DNA of 64,000 nt from Saccharomycopsis malanga (taxonomy: Eukaryota > Ascomycota > Saccharomycetes > Ascoideales > Saccharomycopsidaceae): the NCBI GenBank assembly GCA_004014935.1, contig CP025325.1, forward strand, positions 2,356,001 through 2,420,000, written 5' to 3'. The position numbers were made by a program, and so were the translations under genes. Below are positions 21,545 through 31,425 of this stretch, one piece after another. Each line of letters starts with the position of its first letter. Within the stretch, counting starts at the first letter, position 1. The notes below the pieces were generated by a model, which saw only the letters and a program-made list of their open reading frames with translations, did not search any database and was not told where the DNA came from.

Positions 21545-22191
21545 GCTAGCAATATGACAATTTTTATGGGAATCCAAGCGTTGAATGGACAATCAGGCTT
21601 ATGTTTATAACCTGAGCAATAGTAAATACTATAGTAATAGTATATAAATAAATACTAGACTTTTTCCTCTTTTTCTTTGTTTACCAAAATAAAATTTGTT
21701 TGTTTTCTTTCCGTGCTAAATTGCGGTGCGGATGCGCCGGCGTGCTGCTTGAAGCCGGATCCGGATATCCGTAAAGCAGTACCCGGGTAATAGATGTAGT
21801 AGTTGCTGCTCTCATCGCCCCTAACCGTCGCCGTTTATGAGGATAACGGCGGGATTCTGTCATGTGTCAAGGTATGTGCTGTCATGCACACGTCTGCATG
21901 AACCGCATCGCTATGCATGAGCAAACCAATCTTACGCTGCTATTGTCCGTGCGGGAAAGCTTATACCAGCTTCCTAAATGTCCCATAGGCGAATACACAT
22001 TAAAGGGGTCTTACGATTTCTGGTACTTTGCTGCAGCGAGATGAGGGACTATCCAACTGTTGCTGTGCAATTGGGGGGGGGGATGGTATAATTACACGAC
22101 ATGCCCCAAAATACTCAGTTAAAAACGTTATCAAATGTCTTTATCATAAATTTATTATCAATTATATCTAATATATTAGATTTCTATCATT
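21545..22191. other. Divergent intergenic region between FKH2 and the orphan nuclease-like gene
   Basis: About 650 bases. 21720-21870 is clearly richer in GC than its surroundings and holds CGG palindromes (listed separately). A G10 run lies at 22073-22082. No gene seen. Confidence 0.6.
21755..21771. promoter_or_regulatory. Overlapping CGG palindromes, candidate zinc-cluster factor site
   Basis: CCGGATCCGG (21755-21764) overlaps CGGATATCCG (21762-21771), and the pair is framed by CTGCTT and AAGCAG (21745-21750 and 21774-21779). Inverted CGG triplets are typical of Zn2Cys6 activators. CCGGATCCGG recurs at 34335-34344. Confidence 0.4.
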
Positions 22192-23469
22192 ATGACAACC
22201 ACAGTTTCGGATAATTATATTACAGCGGAGACTATTGCGGAAATCATCCAATGTGATTATCAAGGAAACCTTGCGCACAACCGTAATACCTCAGACGAGA
22301 TCTTTGGGATAAATGAGGTTCCAAACAAGAGTTTTGATGATTTTGTCAACAAATATTTGATGTCAAACCTGTTTGATTATAAGGAAATCAAGATTGAATA
22401 TGATGATGAGTTGCAGATGGTGACCTATTCGTTTCCGTCATTCTTGCATCTTTTAAGTACACCCATCCTTCTAATTTTGTTTTTCAAAGAGCCGATTGAG
22501 GCTCAAAGCCTTTCCGCGTCAACCGTGGCTGAAAATAAGCATTTCCGGTGGCCAAGGGTGGATTCAAGTAACTCCAAAGTTCATGAATGCAAAGAAACAA
22601 AAGGAGATGAAAGCGAAGAACTCAAAGCAAGAAAAAACGGACGCCGTCGGTCACTGGGGGTTGTGGTTGACAAGAATACAAACTATGTAGTAAGTTACTA
22701 TCAAGTCAACAATTTTCTCCCTATTCTTCTCAAGAGTAAAAACAAAATTGCTTCTTTAAACAAAAATCTTTTGATTGTTCCAGATGGAGTGATTTTGAAT
22801 ACGGATGCTCTTACAGAGCCTGTTTTTGCTATTGAAATTACCAATGCCCACAACTTGGACAAGATGCGATACAAGATCGCCCATTCGTATACCCGTTTCA
22901 AAAGACCAAATAGCTACAAGGCCATTTTACTATTTGTTCTTGATGATAACTTTGATATTGAAGTAGAGGTGTGGAAGAAGGTCCCACTTCCAGAAGATTT
23001 CAGCAAAGTTTCTGGCGCTCAGTTAGCTGACAAGTATGTGAACATTCCTGCCTCAATTGATCGTAACGAAGAATATAAAAAAATCAAAGCTGCCGCTCAA
23101 GAGGCCAAGTATGCCAACCAGGATCGCAGTAAACACAAATTCTTTTACTACAGGCAACATAAGCCTTATACAATAAGTTACGACTCATGTACCTTGAAAT
23201 CGCAGCATGATGAGGAGTTAGGCATCCCTCTTCATTACCGAGACATTCACGTCGCAAATGAACCTGGAAAGGATAGCTCGGAGCACGAAAATTCAGTTGT
23301 TGTCTTGCACTATGATGAAATCCGCCACTTGATGGGTGCCTTGATTCAAAAGAAAGTCGAAGTTCTTAAGAGCGACTTGGGAAGCTTGTCATTTGTTGAG
23401 AAAATCAGAAACAGGGCAAAGAAAAACTTCTTTGATTTATGCGACCATTTGGACTTTCCAAACGTATAG
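22192..23469 (+). CDS. Orphan protein with PD-(D/E)XK nuclease-like core
   Basis: A 425-residue protein that I do not recognise as any named yeast gene. The ATG at 22192 follows an AT-rich leader and the frame is clean. The middle part looks like the PD-(D/E)XK fold: LLIVPDGVILN (PD at 197-198), a 17-residue step to VFAIEITNAHN (E215, with T217 in place of the usual K), then a helix KMRYKIAHSYTRF and a strand YKAILLFVLDD. Fungal genomes hold many such uncharacterised PD-(D/E)XK-like proteins with the pattern E-x-(G/T)-x-S and a following helix. The C-terminal part is charged (EYKKIKAAAQEAKYANQ, MGALIQKKVEVLKSDL). A hydrophobic patch lies at about 86-98 (LLSTPILLILFF). The catalytic Lys is not in its usual place, so activity is uncertain. 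Codon use is AT-rich like the neighbours. It is convergent with the ELL-like gene. Confidence 0.6.
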   Translation: MTTTVSDNYITAETIAEIIQCDYQGNLAHNRNTSDEIFGINEVPNKSFDDFVNKYLMSNLFDYKEIKIEYDDELQMVTYSFPSFLHLLSTPILLILFFKEPIEAQSLSASTVAENKHFRWPRVDSSNSKVHECKETKGDESEELKARKNGRRRSLGVVVDKNTNYVVSYYQVNNFLPILLKSKNKIASLNKNLLIVPDGVILNTDALTEPVFAIEITNAHNLDKMRYKIAHSYTRFKRPNSYKAILLFVLDDNFDIEVEVWKKVPLPEDFSKVSGAQLADKYVNIPASIDRNEEYKKIKAAAQEAKYANQDRSKHKFFYYRQHKPYTISYDSCTLKSQHDEELGIPLHYRDIHVANEPGKDSSEHENSVVVLHYDEIRHLMGALIQKKVEVLKSDLGSLSFVEKIRNRAKKNFFDLCDHLDFPNV

Positions 23470-24104
23470 TTTGCTGTCCCTTATATAGATTAATGTGATT
23501 TATTGTTTCCAACAATGTAGATTGAAAGCTCTCCTTACAATTTTATTGTACATCGACGAAAGAATTTGAGTAAATGACAAACACATGAAGCAATAAAACT
23601 CATTAAAAGCACAGTCAGTAAACCTATTGGAACGTGCTATATTATTGATGGTGCTATCTCGTAGATTGATTATTGGAAAATATTACATGCTCAAAGATAA
23701 AGAGGAACAATCGTTCAAATGTAATTATATTGGGCTACCAAACCACACTTCAATTTTTTCGACTTATAGAATCTTATTTTGCTCGTTGTATAGAATTCGC
23801 ATTCTCTTTCTCTGTGAATTATATGATGTAAAGTATAATAGATTTTTAAAAGATTAACCTACATAGGTTTTCATTTTCGTTATTAAAATGGGGAAATTTG
23901 GTACGCGAGTAATGTGTTACATGACTTTTAAAACAAAAAGCTGGTAATGAATAGAATAAATTAGAAAAAGAGCATAAAACCGAAAAATATAAAAATGTAA
24001 GCAAATATGAGTATTATTTAATTGTAAATGAGTATTATGATTGGTAATTGTTGTAATTATTAATGAATTTGAATGTTATGTAATGAAATGATGTACGATA
24101 CACA
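23470..24104. other. Convergent intergenic region between the orphan gene and the ELL-like gene
   Basis: AT-rich 3' regions with short meaningless open frames. Nothing else seen. Confidence 0.6.
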
Positions 24105-26777
24105 TCACTTGAATAACTTGGACGTTCTCATTCCTGAAGATTTTACCTTGGCACCCCCAACTGCCCTTCCTCTTTCAGGCCCCAACGAGTATCTGCTCTT
24201 CCCAACTTTCCCTTGTCCAGCAGTGGAATGGCTGTTATTGTACGCGCTGTGCGCTCCAAGAGCAGGCTTATTAGGCAATGAAGGTATTACGCTATGCCTG
24301 CTACTGTTGGAGCTGCTCACTGCTGCTGAACTGCTAACGGCAGCACTTTCACTGCTGGAATTTGGGGTAAGAGCACGCTTCTTGATCCGACGCTCGCCAC
24401 CTTCGCTACGTACTTCTTTTCGAATGGAGTTTGAGAGAGGATTAGATGGAATGTGACTGCCTGCACTTGGGGTACGTGAGTGCGTTCTACTGGTTTTTGA
24501 GCTAGAAGGCACTGCTGAGGAAACTGCTGGCAATATTGTTGGAGTAGGTGAAATCTGAGGTGAACTAGAAACATCCTTCTTTCTTAACGAATTCTCTGCG
24601 TTCCAAAGACGTTTTTTCCAAAGAGTCAATTCATTGTGCAATTGAATAACTCTCTGCACATCTTCGTTGTATTCGTTGTTGTTATAGCGATGTTTGCCGT
24701 TGGCACCTTTATTTTTTGTCTTACTTTTAATCAGGCTATAAAGTTTTTCGTACTCACTATATTTTTCTTTGAACCGTGTAGCGAGCTCAATCATTTGTGC
24801 TGGTACTTTAGAGTCAACTACTGATGTAGAAGGAGGAACACTGCTTGATTTGACCTGTATGCCTACTTTGTTTCCCACTGAAGATTTGGATGTGATATTG
24901 GAAATGTGCTTTTTTGCAGGTCTTGGCTCCTGCCGGCTATCCATTTCTGGAGAAGAAACATTGCCGCTAGATGGAGGAGACGTATAATATGAAGGGGAGG
25001 TTCCATTAGCACGATCACCCATGTTTATGCCTTTACCACCCATGGACATTCTGGAAGAGGACGATGATGAGGAAGACGATGAAGTACTTCCAGAACTCGA
25101 GTTGGAAATGGTTCTTGGTTTCTTGCGGCCCGAATGGCTGTATTCCGCGCTAGCACTAGCCGCATGAGGAGCAACATGAGCAGCAGAAGACTTGAAAACC
25201 AAGGGAGCCACTCTGTCTTCCAAATCTTCTTCGTCGGAACTTGAAACAATCTCACTAGACAAGACACGTTGTTTTCTGGACCGCTTGTTAGGAGATGTCG
25301 ATGGAAAGAGCCGTGGAGACGAAGAAGTGGCTTTTTTGATGGTATTTTTGAGTGGTTTTGCATGAGGTGAATGAGGAGCCGTTTTAACAACAGGGGTAAG
25401 CTCAATGGTTGGTCTGGTAACATGTGTTCCCAATTCCATAAGCGTGCTTACGGTTTTGTTGTTTACTGATTGGTTATTATGAGTAGCTACTGATTTGTTT
25501 GTTGGTTGTTGGTTGGAACGTGAGACAGGTTTCTTCTGAGCAGGCAACGACTCAGGAGGAGCAGGGCTGGAATGTACTGATTTAGACAACTTTTGTAACA
25601 AATGATGGTTTTTATTTTCATTGGAAGCACTGCTGGCTTGTGTGGTAACGTTGTCTTTGCAATATGTAGAAGGAGATCCAACAATTTTTCTACCTGGTTG
25701 AGTTTGAGATTTACGGTCTTCTTTGAGTTTCCGTTCCTTATCACGTTCTTTCTGCTCCAATTCTCGAGCATTCTGCATTCGAAGGGATTCAAGTCTTTGT
25801 TGTTCTGCTTCGAACTCCTTACGCTTGACCTCTTCCTTAAGTTTTTCCTTCTCTCTTTGGTTACGGGAAAGAACCTCTGGATTAACCAACATGTTTCGAA
25901 GCGGATCGTCTGCTGCTAGTTTCATTCTGTCGAAAGCATTGGCCATATTTTTCAAAATGGACTGTCTTTCGGTTGGACTGTATTTCCAGTCCCAGAGCTT
26001 CAAATACTGGTACGAAGAGTCTTTAATAATGAAAAAACGAGCCTCTTCGCCAGCGTCTTCACGCTCGTTGATATCAAAAAGTGAATATGGGACCTCAAAC
26101 CCATTTGATGGAAGATTATCATACGTAGAATAACTATCCTGGGCATAGGCAGCAGACTTTTTAGTGACAATCTCGCCATGCAGCTTGAGAAAGTTTTCAA
26201 CTAGCGAATAAGACTCAATATGACATCTCTTTTGAACTTTTGATATTGAAATGGGGCCAAGGGCTAAAAGATGAAGAATTCGTGATTCAGGAGACTTTCT
26301 GTTACTAAGTCCGCTGACAGCAACCAACTTGTTGGACCGCTTCAAATTAGGTGTACTGGAAGAGGAGCTGATACTTGCATTGTTTGGCGGCGACTGGGAT
26401 GATCTGGCCAGAAGCAGTCCGCCTGTAAGTTTTGTATCGTTTCCTGATTTGGAGCGTCGAAGCCCATTCCCAAACACCGAGAGTCTAGACGTAACCTTTC
26501 CTACCAAACGGTAGCTATGAGGCGGTGGTGACGATAACAGCTGGGCGGAGCCATACAAGTTTATGCTAGAGGACTCTGGCTGGAAATTGGCATCAAGGAT
26601 AGAATGCGAGCCGTCTTTATGAATAAGTTTTAAAAACGCTTGGCCATCTTTGACGATCAACTTGGGCACTGCTGTGGAAATGCTATAGAGCAAGTCATCG
26701 GAAAGCTTTATATTGAAGGCCAACCTCTGAGTGGCAGCCGGGTCGCTGGTGAGGGTGGAGTTAAGCGGAAGGGACAT
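24105..26777 (-). CDS. ELL-type RNA polymerase II elongation factor
   Basis: An 890-residue protein like fungal Ell1. The N-terminal 230 residues match the ELL domain: LAFNIKLSDDLLYSI, LIHKDGSHSIL, SYRLVGKVTSRLSVFGN, then a winged-helix-like part, SRILHLLALGPISISKVQKR. A charged helix of about 110 residues follows (REKEKLKEEVKRKEFEAEQQ). Then comes a long Ser-rich basic linker, including a poly-Ser stretch. At about 658-735 is an occludin/ELL-like (OCEL) helical hairpin, MIELATRFKEKYSEYEKLY through VIQLHNELTLWKKRLW. A further Ser-rich tail of about 150 residues is unusual because OCEL is normally terminal. ELL with EAF suppresses Pol II pausing. I know of no ELL gene in Saccharomyces cerevisiae, so its presence points away from that family. 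Moderately to highly sure of the family. Confidence 0.72.
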   Translation of the reverse strand: MSLPLNSTLTSDPAATQRLAFNIKLSDDLLYSISTAVPKLIVKDGQAFLKLIHKDGSHSILDANFQPESSSINLYGSAQLLSSPPPHSYRLVGKVTSRLSVFGNGLRRSKSGNDTKLTGGLLLARSSQSPPNNASISSSSSTPNLKRSNKLVAVSGLSNRKSPESRILHLLALGPISISKVQKRCHIESYSLVENFLKLHGEIVTKKSAAYAQDSYSTYDNLPSNGFEVPYSLFDINEREDAGEEARFFIIKDSSYQYLKLWDWKYSPTERQSILKNMANAFDRMKLAADDPLRNMLVNPEVLSRNQREKEKLKEEVKRKEFEAEQQRLESLRMQNARELEQKERDKERKLKEDRKSQTQPGRKIVGSPSTYCKDNVTTQASSASNENKNHHLLQKLSKSVHSSPAPPESLPAQKKPVSRSNQQPTNKSVATHNNQSVNNKTVSTLMELGTHVTRPTIELTPVVKTAPHSPHAKPLKNTIKKATSSSPRLFPSTSPNKRSRKQRVLSSEIVSSSDEEDLEDRVAPLVFKSSAAHVAPHAASASAEYSHSGRKKPRTISNSSSGSTSSSSSSSSSSRMSMGGKGINMGDRANGTSPSYYTSPPSSGNVSSPEMDSRQEPRPAKKHISNITSKSSVGNKVGIQVKSSSVPPSTSVVDSKVPAQMIELATRFKEKYSEYEKLYSLIKSKTKNKGANGKHRYNNNEYNEDVQRVIQLHNELTLWKKRLWNAENSLRKKDVSSSPQISPTPTILPAVSSAVPSSSKTSRTHSRTPSAGSHIPSNPLSNSIRKEVRSEGGERRIKKRALTPNSSSESAAVSSSAAVSSSNSSRHSVIPSLPNKPALGAHSAYNNSHSTAGQGKVGKSRYSLGPERGRAVGGAKVKSSGMRTSKLFK

Positions 26778-28711
26778 ATTGACGGTGTTAAGTGATACGC
26801 TTGAATCAAACTATATTTTCCCGTTGTTTAGAAATGTCCCTGTTATGCTATACAATAAGTTGTATGGTATATAGGATGCTAATATGATAAACCAGTCTGG
26901 CTTGTCTGCTCACTGGCTCTGTTGAGTGTCCCGGTGGCTAAGAATGGCCGCACCAGTGGTGGCTGTGAATAATAAAATAAACGTTTAAAAAAGACAAATA
27001 ACAAAGAAAGTATTGAAATGAACCAAGCAGTGTGTATAATGGGGCAGAAACAAATGTTTTTGGCTAAGAAGACAAAATCAACACACTGTTCCAGTAGGAT
27101 GCTTTTTCGTACTGTTTTTTTCTGGATTTCTGGATTTCTGGGCTTTTTTTCGCAGGAAGGTTGTAAGATGATACGCTGTACGGGGATTTTGGTTTTTCCG
27201 CAAGTGGGGCAAGGCAACGCTGATTTACAAGGCACGGAAAGACACCTTGGACTGATGGTAAGTGGGAGACAGATCTGTTGACCAGTTGAATAGTGGTAGT
27301 GGAACAGAAGCAAAGTTCAGACAAATTTCTTCTTACATCATTATCTCACACGCTTTTCTTTCACGTTTGAAAATTACGCACACGGGTGGTCAGGTCAGAC
27401 TCTCCCAATGCCTACTAGTCACATTTTTCTGACGGTTGCAACTTCGCAACATAATACGTCCAAAACGTCTATTAAAGGTCCAAGACTCTACGCTAAAAAT
27501 ATGTCTGATGTGCCCAATAAACTAACACTACAGCTTTATAAAGATACCACTCAAATACATCTCATCTATTGCCTCTTCTTTGAGGAAACTTAGTAAGAAA
27601 TCCTGATTTTTCCTTTGATATATGCGTGTTCCTGTGTAGTGGTGTGCACCAGTATGATACATGCATCGATTAATGCAGACTGTCACCTCCGGATGCATGA
27701 TGCCGCATAGTACGATTAGCAGGCCGAGTAATTGTTGTTTGGGAATGTCAGAATTAAGAATAAATTGTATTGATGTCTGTATTGACACTAGCCAACAGAT
27801 TCCAGTAGTAATACCAGTACTAATTTCATTGCACATACAAAGAAAAACGCAAGTACTAACACCAAGCTTGGTGACATTACTGTTGCTAATGCCGATGCCA
27901 GTAATGCTAAGACTTTTCTTACACCTCCCAATGCACAGTACCCGTAGCACAACAACCGTAACTCTTTGAAACCATCATAAACCGTTGATCAAACGATTCG
28001 TAACAACGAAATATAGGGTGTCAACACCCTGATCGATTGTTAGGGAACCTGCGCTCTCAGCGTATGATATAATAGCAACTAAAATTGCGATCCTGGTTGA
28101 AGATTTAGTGGCACGTGGAAATGTGAGCTACTTTGTTAAAGATGAGGCGGCTAGAAGTAATTATTGGATCAAGTCAAGTGGTTTAATTAAGAATGCTTGA
28201 AAGGCTGTCGGGTGATCGGGGAACAGCCCTCTTTTGCAATATGTTTTGAGCCACTGGGTAATGTCGCTTAGTGGTCAAAAGAGCTATTTCTCATTTTAAA
28301 GATGACAGTAGCATGTATCTCAACGTCTTTTGTCGTTTGACAAGGCCTATTTAAGACAGTGTTTATTTGCTTCATACTTTTAGCATCAAATTTTTTCGTA
28401 TATATTTATTTATTTCTTTTTTCTTTATTTATATGTTGTCTTCATGTAAGTGCTTCTCTTTTCTCTTTTATTCTTTCGTAATGTATTTTTGACAGTTATT
28501 ATACCTACCTATTTCGACTTGATAGTATGCGTCCTAATGCACTTAGATATACCGTGAAAGCGGGCCATTAAAAAAATTTGAAAAATGTTGATGCGTAAAG
28601 TATGGGAAACTTTGATGTCGAGAATATGTAGAGTTCATGATATACAGGTCAGGATTTAGTAGTAGACATTTTTGGCTTTTTTTATTTATCAGCAATCTGT
28701 AAAATATAATA
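26778..28711. other. Long divergent intergenic region between ELL-like gene and BER1
   Basis: About 1.9 kb. Several open frames of 60-144 codons overlap one another on both strands at 26879-27324 and 27528-27969 and none has a recognisable domain. One minus-strand frame includes a CPTCG pair, not enough for a zinc protein. A perfect hairpin lies at 28015-28030. I see no tRNA. Confidence 0.5.
28015..28030. repeat. Perfect hairpin AGGGTG-TCAA-CACCCT
   Basis: Six-base arms with a four-base loop in the ELL/BER1 intergenic region. The arms also read as AGGGT/ACCCT, similar to a pair of inverted Tbf1-like half sites. Function unknown. Confidence 0.6.
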
Positions 28712-29926
28712 ATGGCGCCAAAGCAGCGTCGCAAACATATTGACCGAGGTAAATTGACCGACGAAAATGTGGAATACTGGAAACAGCAAGTGCTGAAGAG
28801 ACAAACATTGGTGAAGAGCAGCAACTTTTACCGAAAGTCGATTATCAGCTTGAAAGAGATTGTTGACCAATACGGGATACACAAAGGGAGGAGTGCGGAA
28901 AAGGTAAACAGTAAACGAGAGGCAGAAAACGAGAATAGTAATGAACAAGAGAATGAAAACAAAGAAGTTGTCAAGCAAGAATATGTAAACAAGAAGAATG
29001 GGGATCCTCAAGGGGAAGGTAATGTTGACAAGACTAAGACTGTTGGAAATTCAAGGGAAGAAATTGCTACCAACAGCGGGGCTGCTAATAAAGATATAGA
29101 TAATAATAACGAACATGAAGAATTTGATAAAATGAGACAAAATAAAAACAAAAATAGTCTGAGCAAGAATACAAAGACTAATAATATTCCAATTAAGATT
29201 GTCTGTCTAGGAATTGGATCGCCAAGTAGTGAAAGCAACAGTCTCACACAACTAGGGTATTTACGGAATTTAGAAGAGGAGTGGGGAGACGTTAGGATAA
29301 CTGTGATAGATCCTGTATTTACTGCTCTAGATCAGAAAATATTGAGTGATTACAAGTATTCCGTCAGCGTTAATGCTAATTTTGATGCCATTTTTGAGGA
29401 TAAGAGTAATGCCGATGATACTAATGAACTTGAGAAAATGACTAAAGATAAGAGTCATAGCGATAACTCCACCAATAAAAAAGCTAATCACGATACAGCC
29501 ATAGATAGCACTATTATCTGGTACTTACCGCACATTCCTTTGCAGGTATACGAGCAAGTGTTGAAAACAAGCCCAGTATGCATAATCGGCAACGATATCG
29601 AAAAACAGGTGGGCAAACTACGGTTCAGCGAGGCGGTTAAACAGTATCCTTGGAGCACTCGGCTTCTGATGGAGGTGGGTTACAACAGCCCTACAGGAGC
29701 GATTACTAATAACGATGGGTTTGAAGCGGTTAGCAAACGAAGACAGAAAAGCAAGAACCAACGGATGCGGATGGTCGGGATCAGCGAAGAGTCGGAGAAG
29801 AAAAGATTTTACGAAGCGCTGCTGGAGTACTTTGAGGGGAAAGGGAAGATAAAATATCGGTTTAACAGTGTCGAAGAATGTGGGACTAGTTTTAGCGATA
29901 TGGTAATAGTAAGTATAGGTTTATAG
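28712..29926 (+). CDS. BER1: SRR1-domain protein, Ber1 homolog
   Basis: A 404-residue protein. The N-terminal 160 residues are basic then Asn/Glu-rich. The SRR1 domain starts at about 168 with IKIVCLGIGSPSSESNSLTQ, followed by LGYLRNL, ITVIDPVFTALD, TIIWYLPHIPLQVYEQVL and VCIIGNDIEKQ. The domain end is LLEYFEGKGK and FSDMVIVSIGL. Baker's yeast Ber1 (274 residues) is linked to microtubule function and the N-end-rule/NatB context; plant SRR1 acts in circadian signalling. The chemistry is unknown. The copy here is longer because of the N-terminal extension and a charged insert (DKSHSDNSTNKKANHD) between the two halves of the domain. Confidence 0.82.
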   Translation: MAPKQRRKHIDRGKLTDENVEYWKQQVLKRQTLVKSSNFYRKSIISLKEIVDQYGIHKGRSAEKVNSKREAENENSNEQENENKEVVKQEYVNKKNGDPQGEGNVDKTKTVGNSREEIATNSGAANKDIDNNNEHEEFDKMRQNKNKNSLSKNTKTNNIPIKIVCLGIGSPSSESNSLTQLGYLRNLEEEWGDVRITVIDPVFTALDQKILSDYKYSVSVNANFDAIFEDKSNADDTNELEKMTKDKSHSDNSTNKKANHDTAIDSTIIWYLPHIPLQVYEQVLKTSPVCIIGNDIEKQVGKLRFSEAVKQYPWSTRLLMEVGYNSPTGAITNNDGFEAVSKRRQKSKNQRMRMVGISEESEKKRFYEALLEYFEGKGKIKYRFNSVEECGTSFSDMVIVSIGL

Positions 29927-30493
29927 ATCATTCGATATAAAGAATATAGATAAAGTATTACAAACGTATGGAATTTTGTTAATGAGGCTGTCAAATCTAA
30001 CAACAGAAAACTCTATAATTTCCAGTAATATAATTGATAAAAAGTTTTCTATGAGAAAAAAATGACTGTCAAGCGGGGTCAAAATAAACACACCACCACT
30101 TTTATACTGTTAGACATTCTTCCCCGTCCATATGCAACAGTTGCTCGCACTACTCGTCCAAGGCATCATGGTCTGACTATGAGAAAAGGGGCAATAGAAA
30201 GAAACCGAAAACCCAACTCCTCGGTAGGAGCCCCATGGTTTTGAAACTGATAAGGAGCTGGCACCTGATACCCCCCACCTGCTGCTGACAAAAAAGAATA
30301 CCACACCTTCGACAGAGCCATTATATATATAAGCCCACCATTTCTATCACATCTTACATTTTTTTGCTGAAAAATTTGATGAAAAATATTTTCCTGTAAG
30401 TTTTTACAATCACGCGAAGTCATTTATATTTCCACTCAATAGCTTGTCAAAAATCGTCTTTTTCAACAGTTTCAGATATTTTCAGTACACATA
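29927..30493. other. Intergenic region between BER1 and the small mitochondrial gene
   Basis: AT-rich with a GC-richer patch at 30120-30300. Short open frames on both strands there have no domain likeness. Nothing else seen. Confidence 0.55.
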
Positions 30494-30772
30494 ATGAAGG
30501 GTCAAATCAGAACATTTGCTACAACCGCAGTTAAGTTGTTCGACAACGAAACAAAAATGACTGCTGCTAGAGTACTTCCTCAGAAGGCAAACACAGGAAA
30601 CTCCTTCAAGACATTTGCTGAATATCGTTTGAAAGCAATTCAAAGAGGACCACTTACAGGCATCAAGATCAAGCCATTAAATCCTCTGCCATTAAACGTC
30701 AATCATGATTTTTTGTCTTCGGAGTTTTTCCTTGCAGCCAGAAAGAAGGCCTACAATGATTGGGAAAAATGA
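30494..30772 (+). CDS. Small probable mitochondrial protein
   Basis: A 92-residue basic protein from a clear ATG. The first 20 residues (MKGQIRTFATTAVKLF) are Arg/Thr/Ala-rich with no acidic residue until D17, like a mitochondrial presequence. RTFATTAVK would suit processing after the first dozen residues. The rest has no membrane span and ends ARKKAYNDWEK. I do not recognise the family; a small mitochondrial ribosomal or assembly protein is a guess from composition. Codon use is like neighbouring real genes, with no competing frame of similar length. Confidence 0.55.
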   Translation: MKGQIRTFATTAVKLFDNETKMTAARVLPQKANTGNSFKTFAEYRLKAIQRGPLTGIKIKPLNPLPLNVNHDFLSSEFFLAARKKAYNDWEK

Positions 30773-30861
30773 GTGTTATCGCCGTTTCGGAGTATGTTAG
30801 TTTGCCCTCTTAGGGTTGCCAGATTAAATTTTCACTCTAAAAAATAAAAGAAAAAAAAAAT

Positions 30862-31058
30862 GTGACAACTGCACGGCTATGCACCCTCCCACGGGGGCTT
30901 GCATAGAAGGAGTTGGATCAGTCTTACCAAAAGAAGTATTGTCGGTACCACGCATCCGTGCACTTGCTAAAACTAAAAGTGTTAACGGGATGGGATGCAC
31001 AGCCGCATGTCACGAAAAGTACTAAAGACACACTCACTCAAGGGGCGTAACAACCCCC
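30862..31058. ncRNA. Candidate structured RNA or inverted-repeat element
   Basis: The left arm (30862-30886: GTGACA, CGGCT, TGCA, CC) is nearly complementary to the right arm (30992-31013), with about 18 of 22 pairs and one bulge. Inside are smaller potential stems, CCCTCCC/GGGGG (30884-30895) and CACG/CGTG (30950-30961). GGGG(CGTAACAA)CCCC follows at 31042-31057. The block is much richer in GC than the flanks. I cannot match it to a known RNA class; it could also be a small palindromic element. Confidence 0.3.
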
Positions 31059-31249
31059 TGGTTTATTAATATTCCATCATATATCATATATCACATATCA
31101 CATATCTATTGATGCTCGAAAAAAAAAAGTTATTTTTTTCCTCACTTTTTTTTCTTGGTTCGGTCTATCTTTTATCTATGGTCTTTATATAGTTAGTGCT
31201 AATCATACAGGTACTTTAACAATAAATTTTTGTCTATTGTGAGATCCCC

Positions 31250-31297
31250 GTGTAAATTATTACACCCAATTCCACCTGACACACCCCCAATTTACAC
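31250..31297. promoter_or_regulatory. Inverted repeat in the promoter of TRP channel copy 2
   Basis: GTGTAAATT (31250-31258) is perfectly complementary to AATTTACAC (31289-31297), and TTACACC appears again between them (31260-31266). It may be a paired site for a dimeric factor. Confidence 0.35.
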
Positions 31298-31425
31298 CGT
31301 GTCTTCTCATCACTACTGTAGATCAAACACCTTAAGTCATGTTCGTATATATAGGGGTTTATCTACAACTTAAACCTTTTTTTTTTCTTTTATCATTTCA
31401 ATGTCAACAATTTGTGTAGTTCAAA

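Larger units (their letters stand above)
30773..31425. other. Intergenic region with hairpin-rich block and promoter of TRP channel copy 2
   Basis: Holds the GC-rich inverted-repeat block at 30862-31058, a short ATATCAC microsatellite near 31080-31105 and an inverted repeat at 31250-31297, each listed separately. Confidence 0.6.

Noticed and set aside
26879-27324. Overlapping small frames, one with a CPTCG pair
   Set aside because: Frames on both strands overlap, none has codon bias or a full zinc motif.
27528-27969. Frames of 140 and 102 codons on opposite strands
   Set aside because: They overlap each other almost entirely with no domain and odd composition; probably chance openness.
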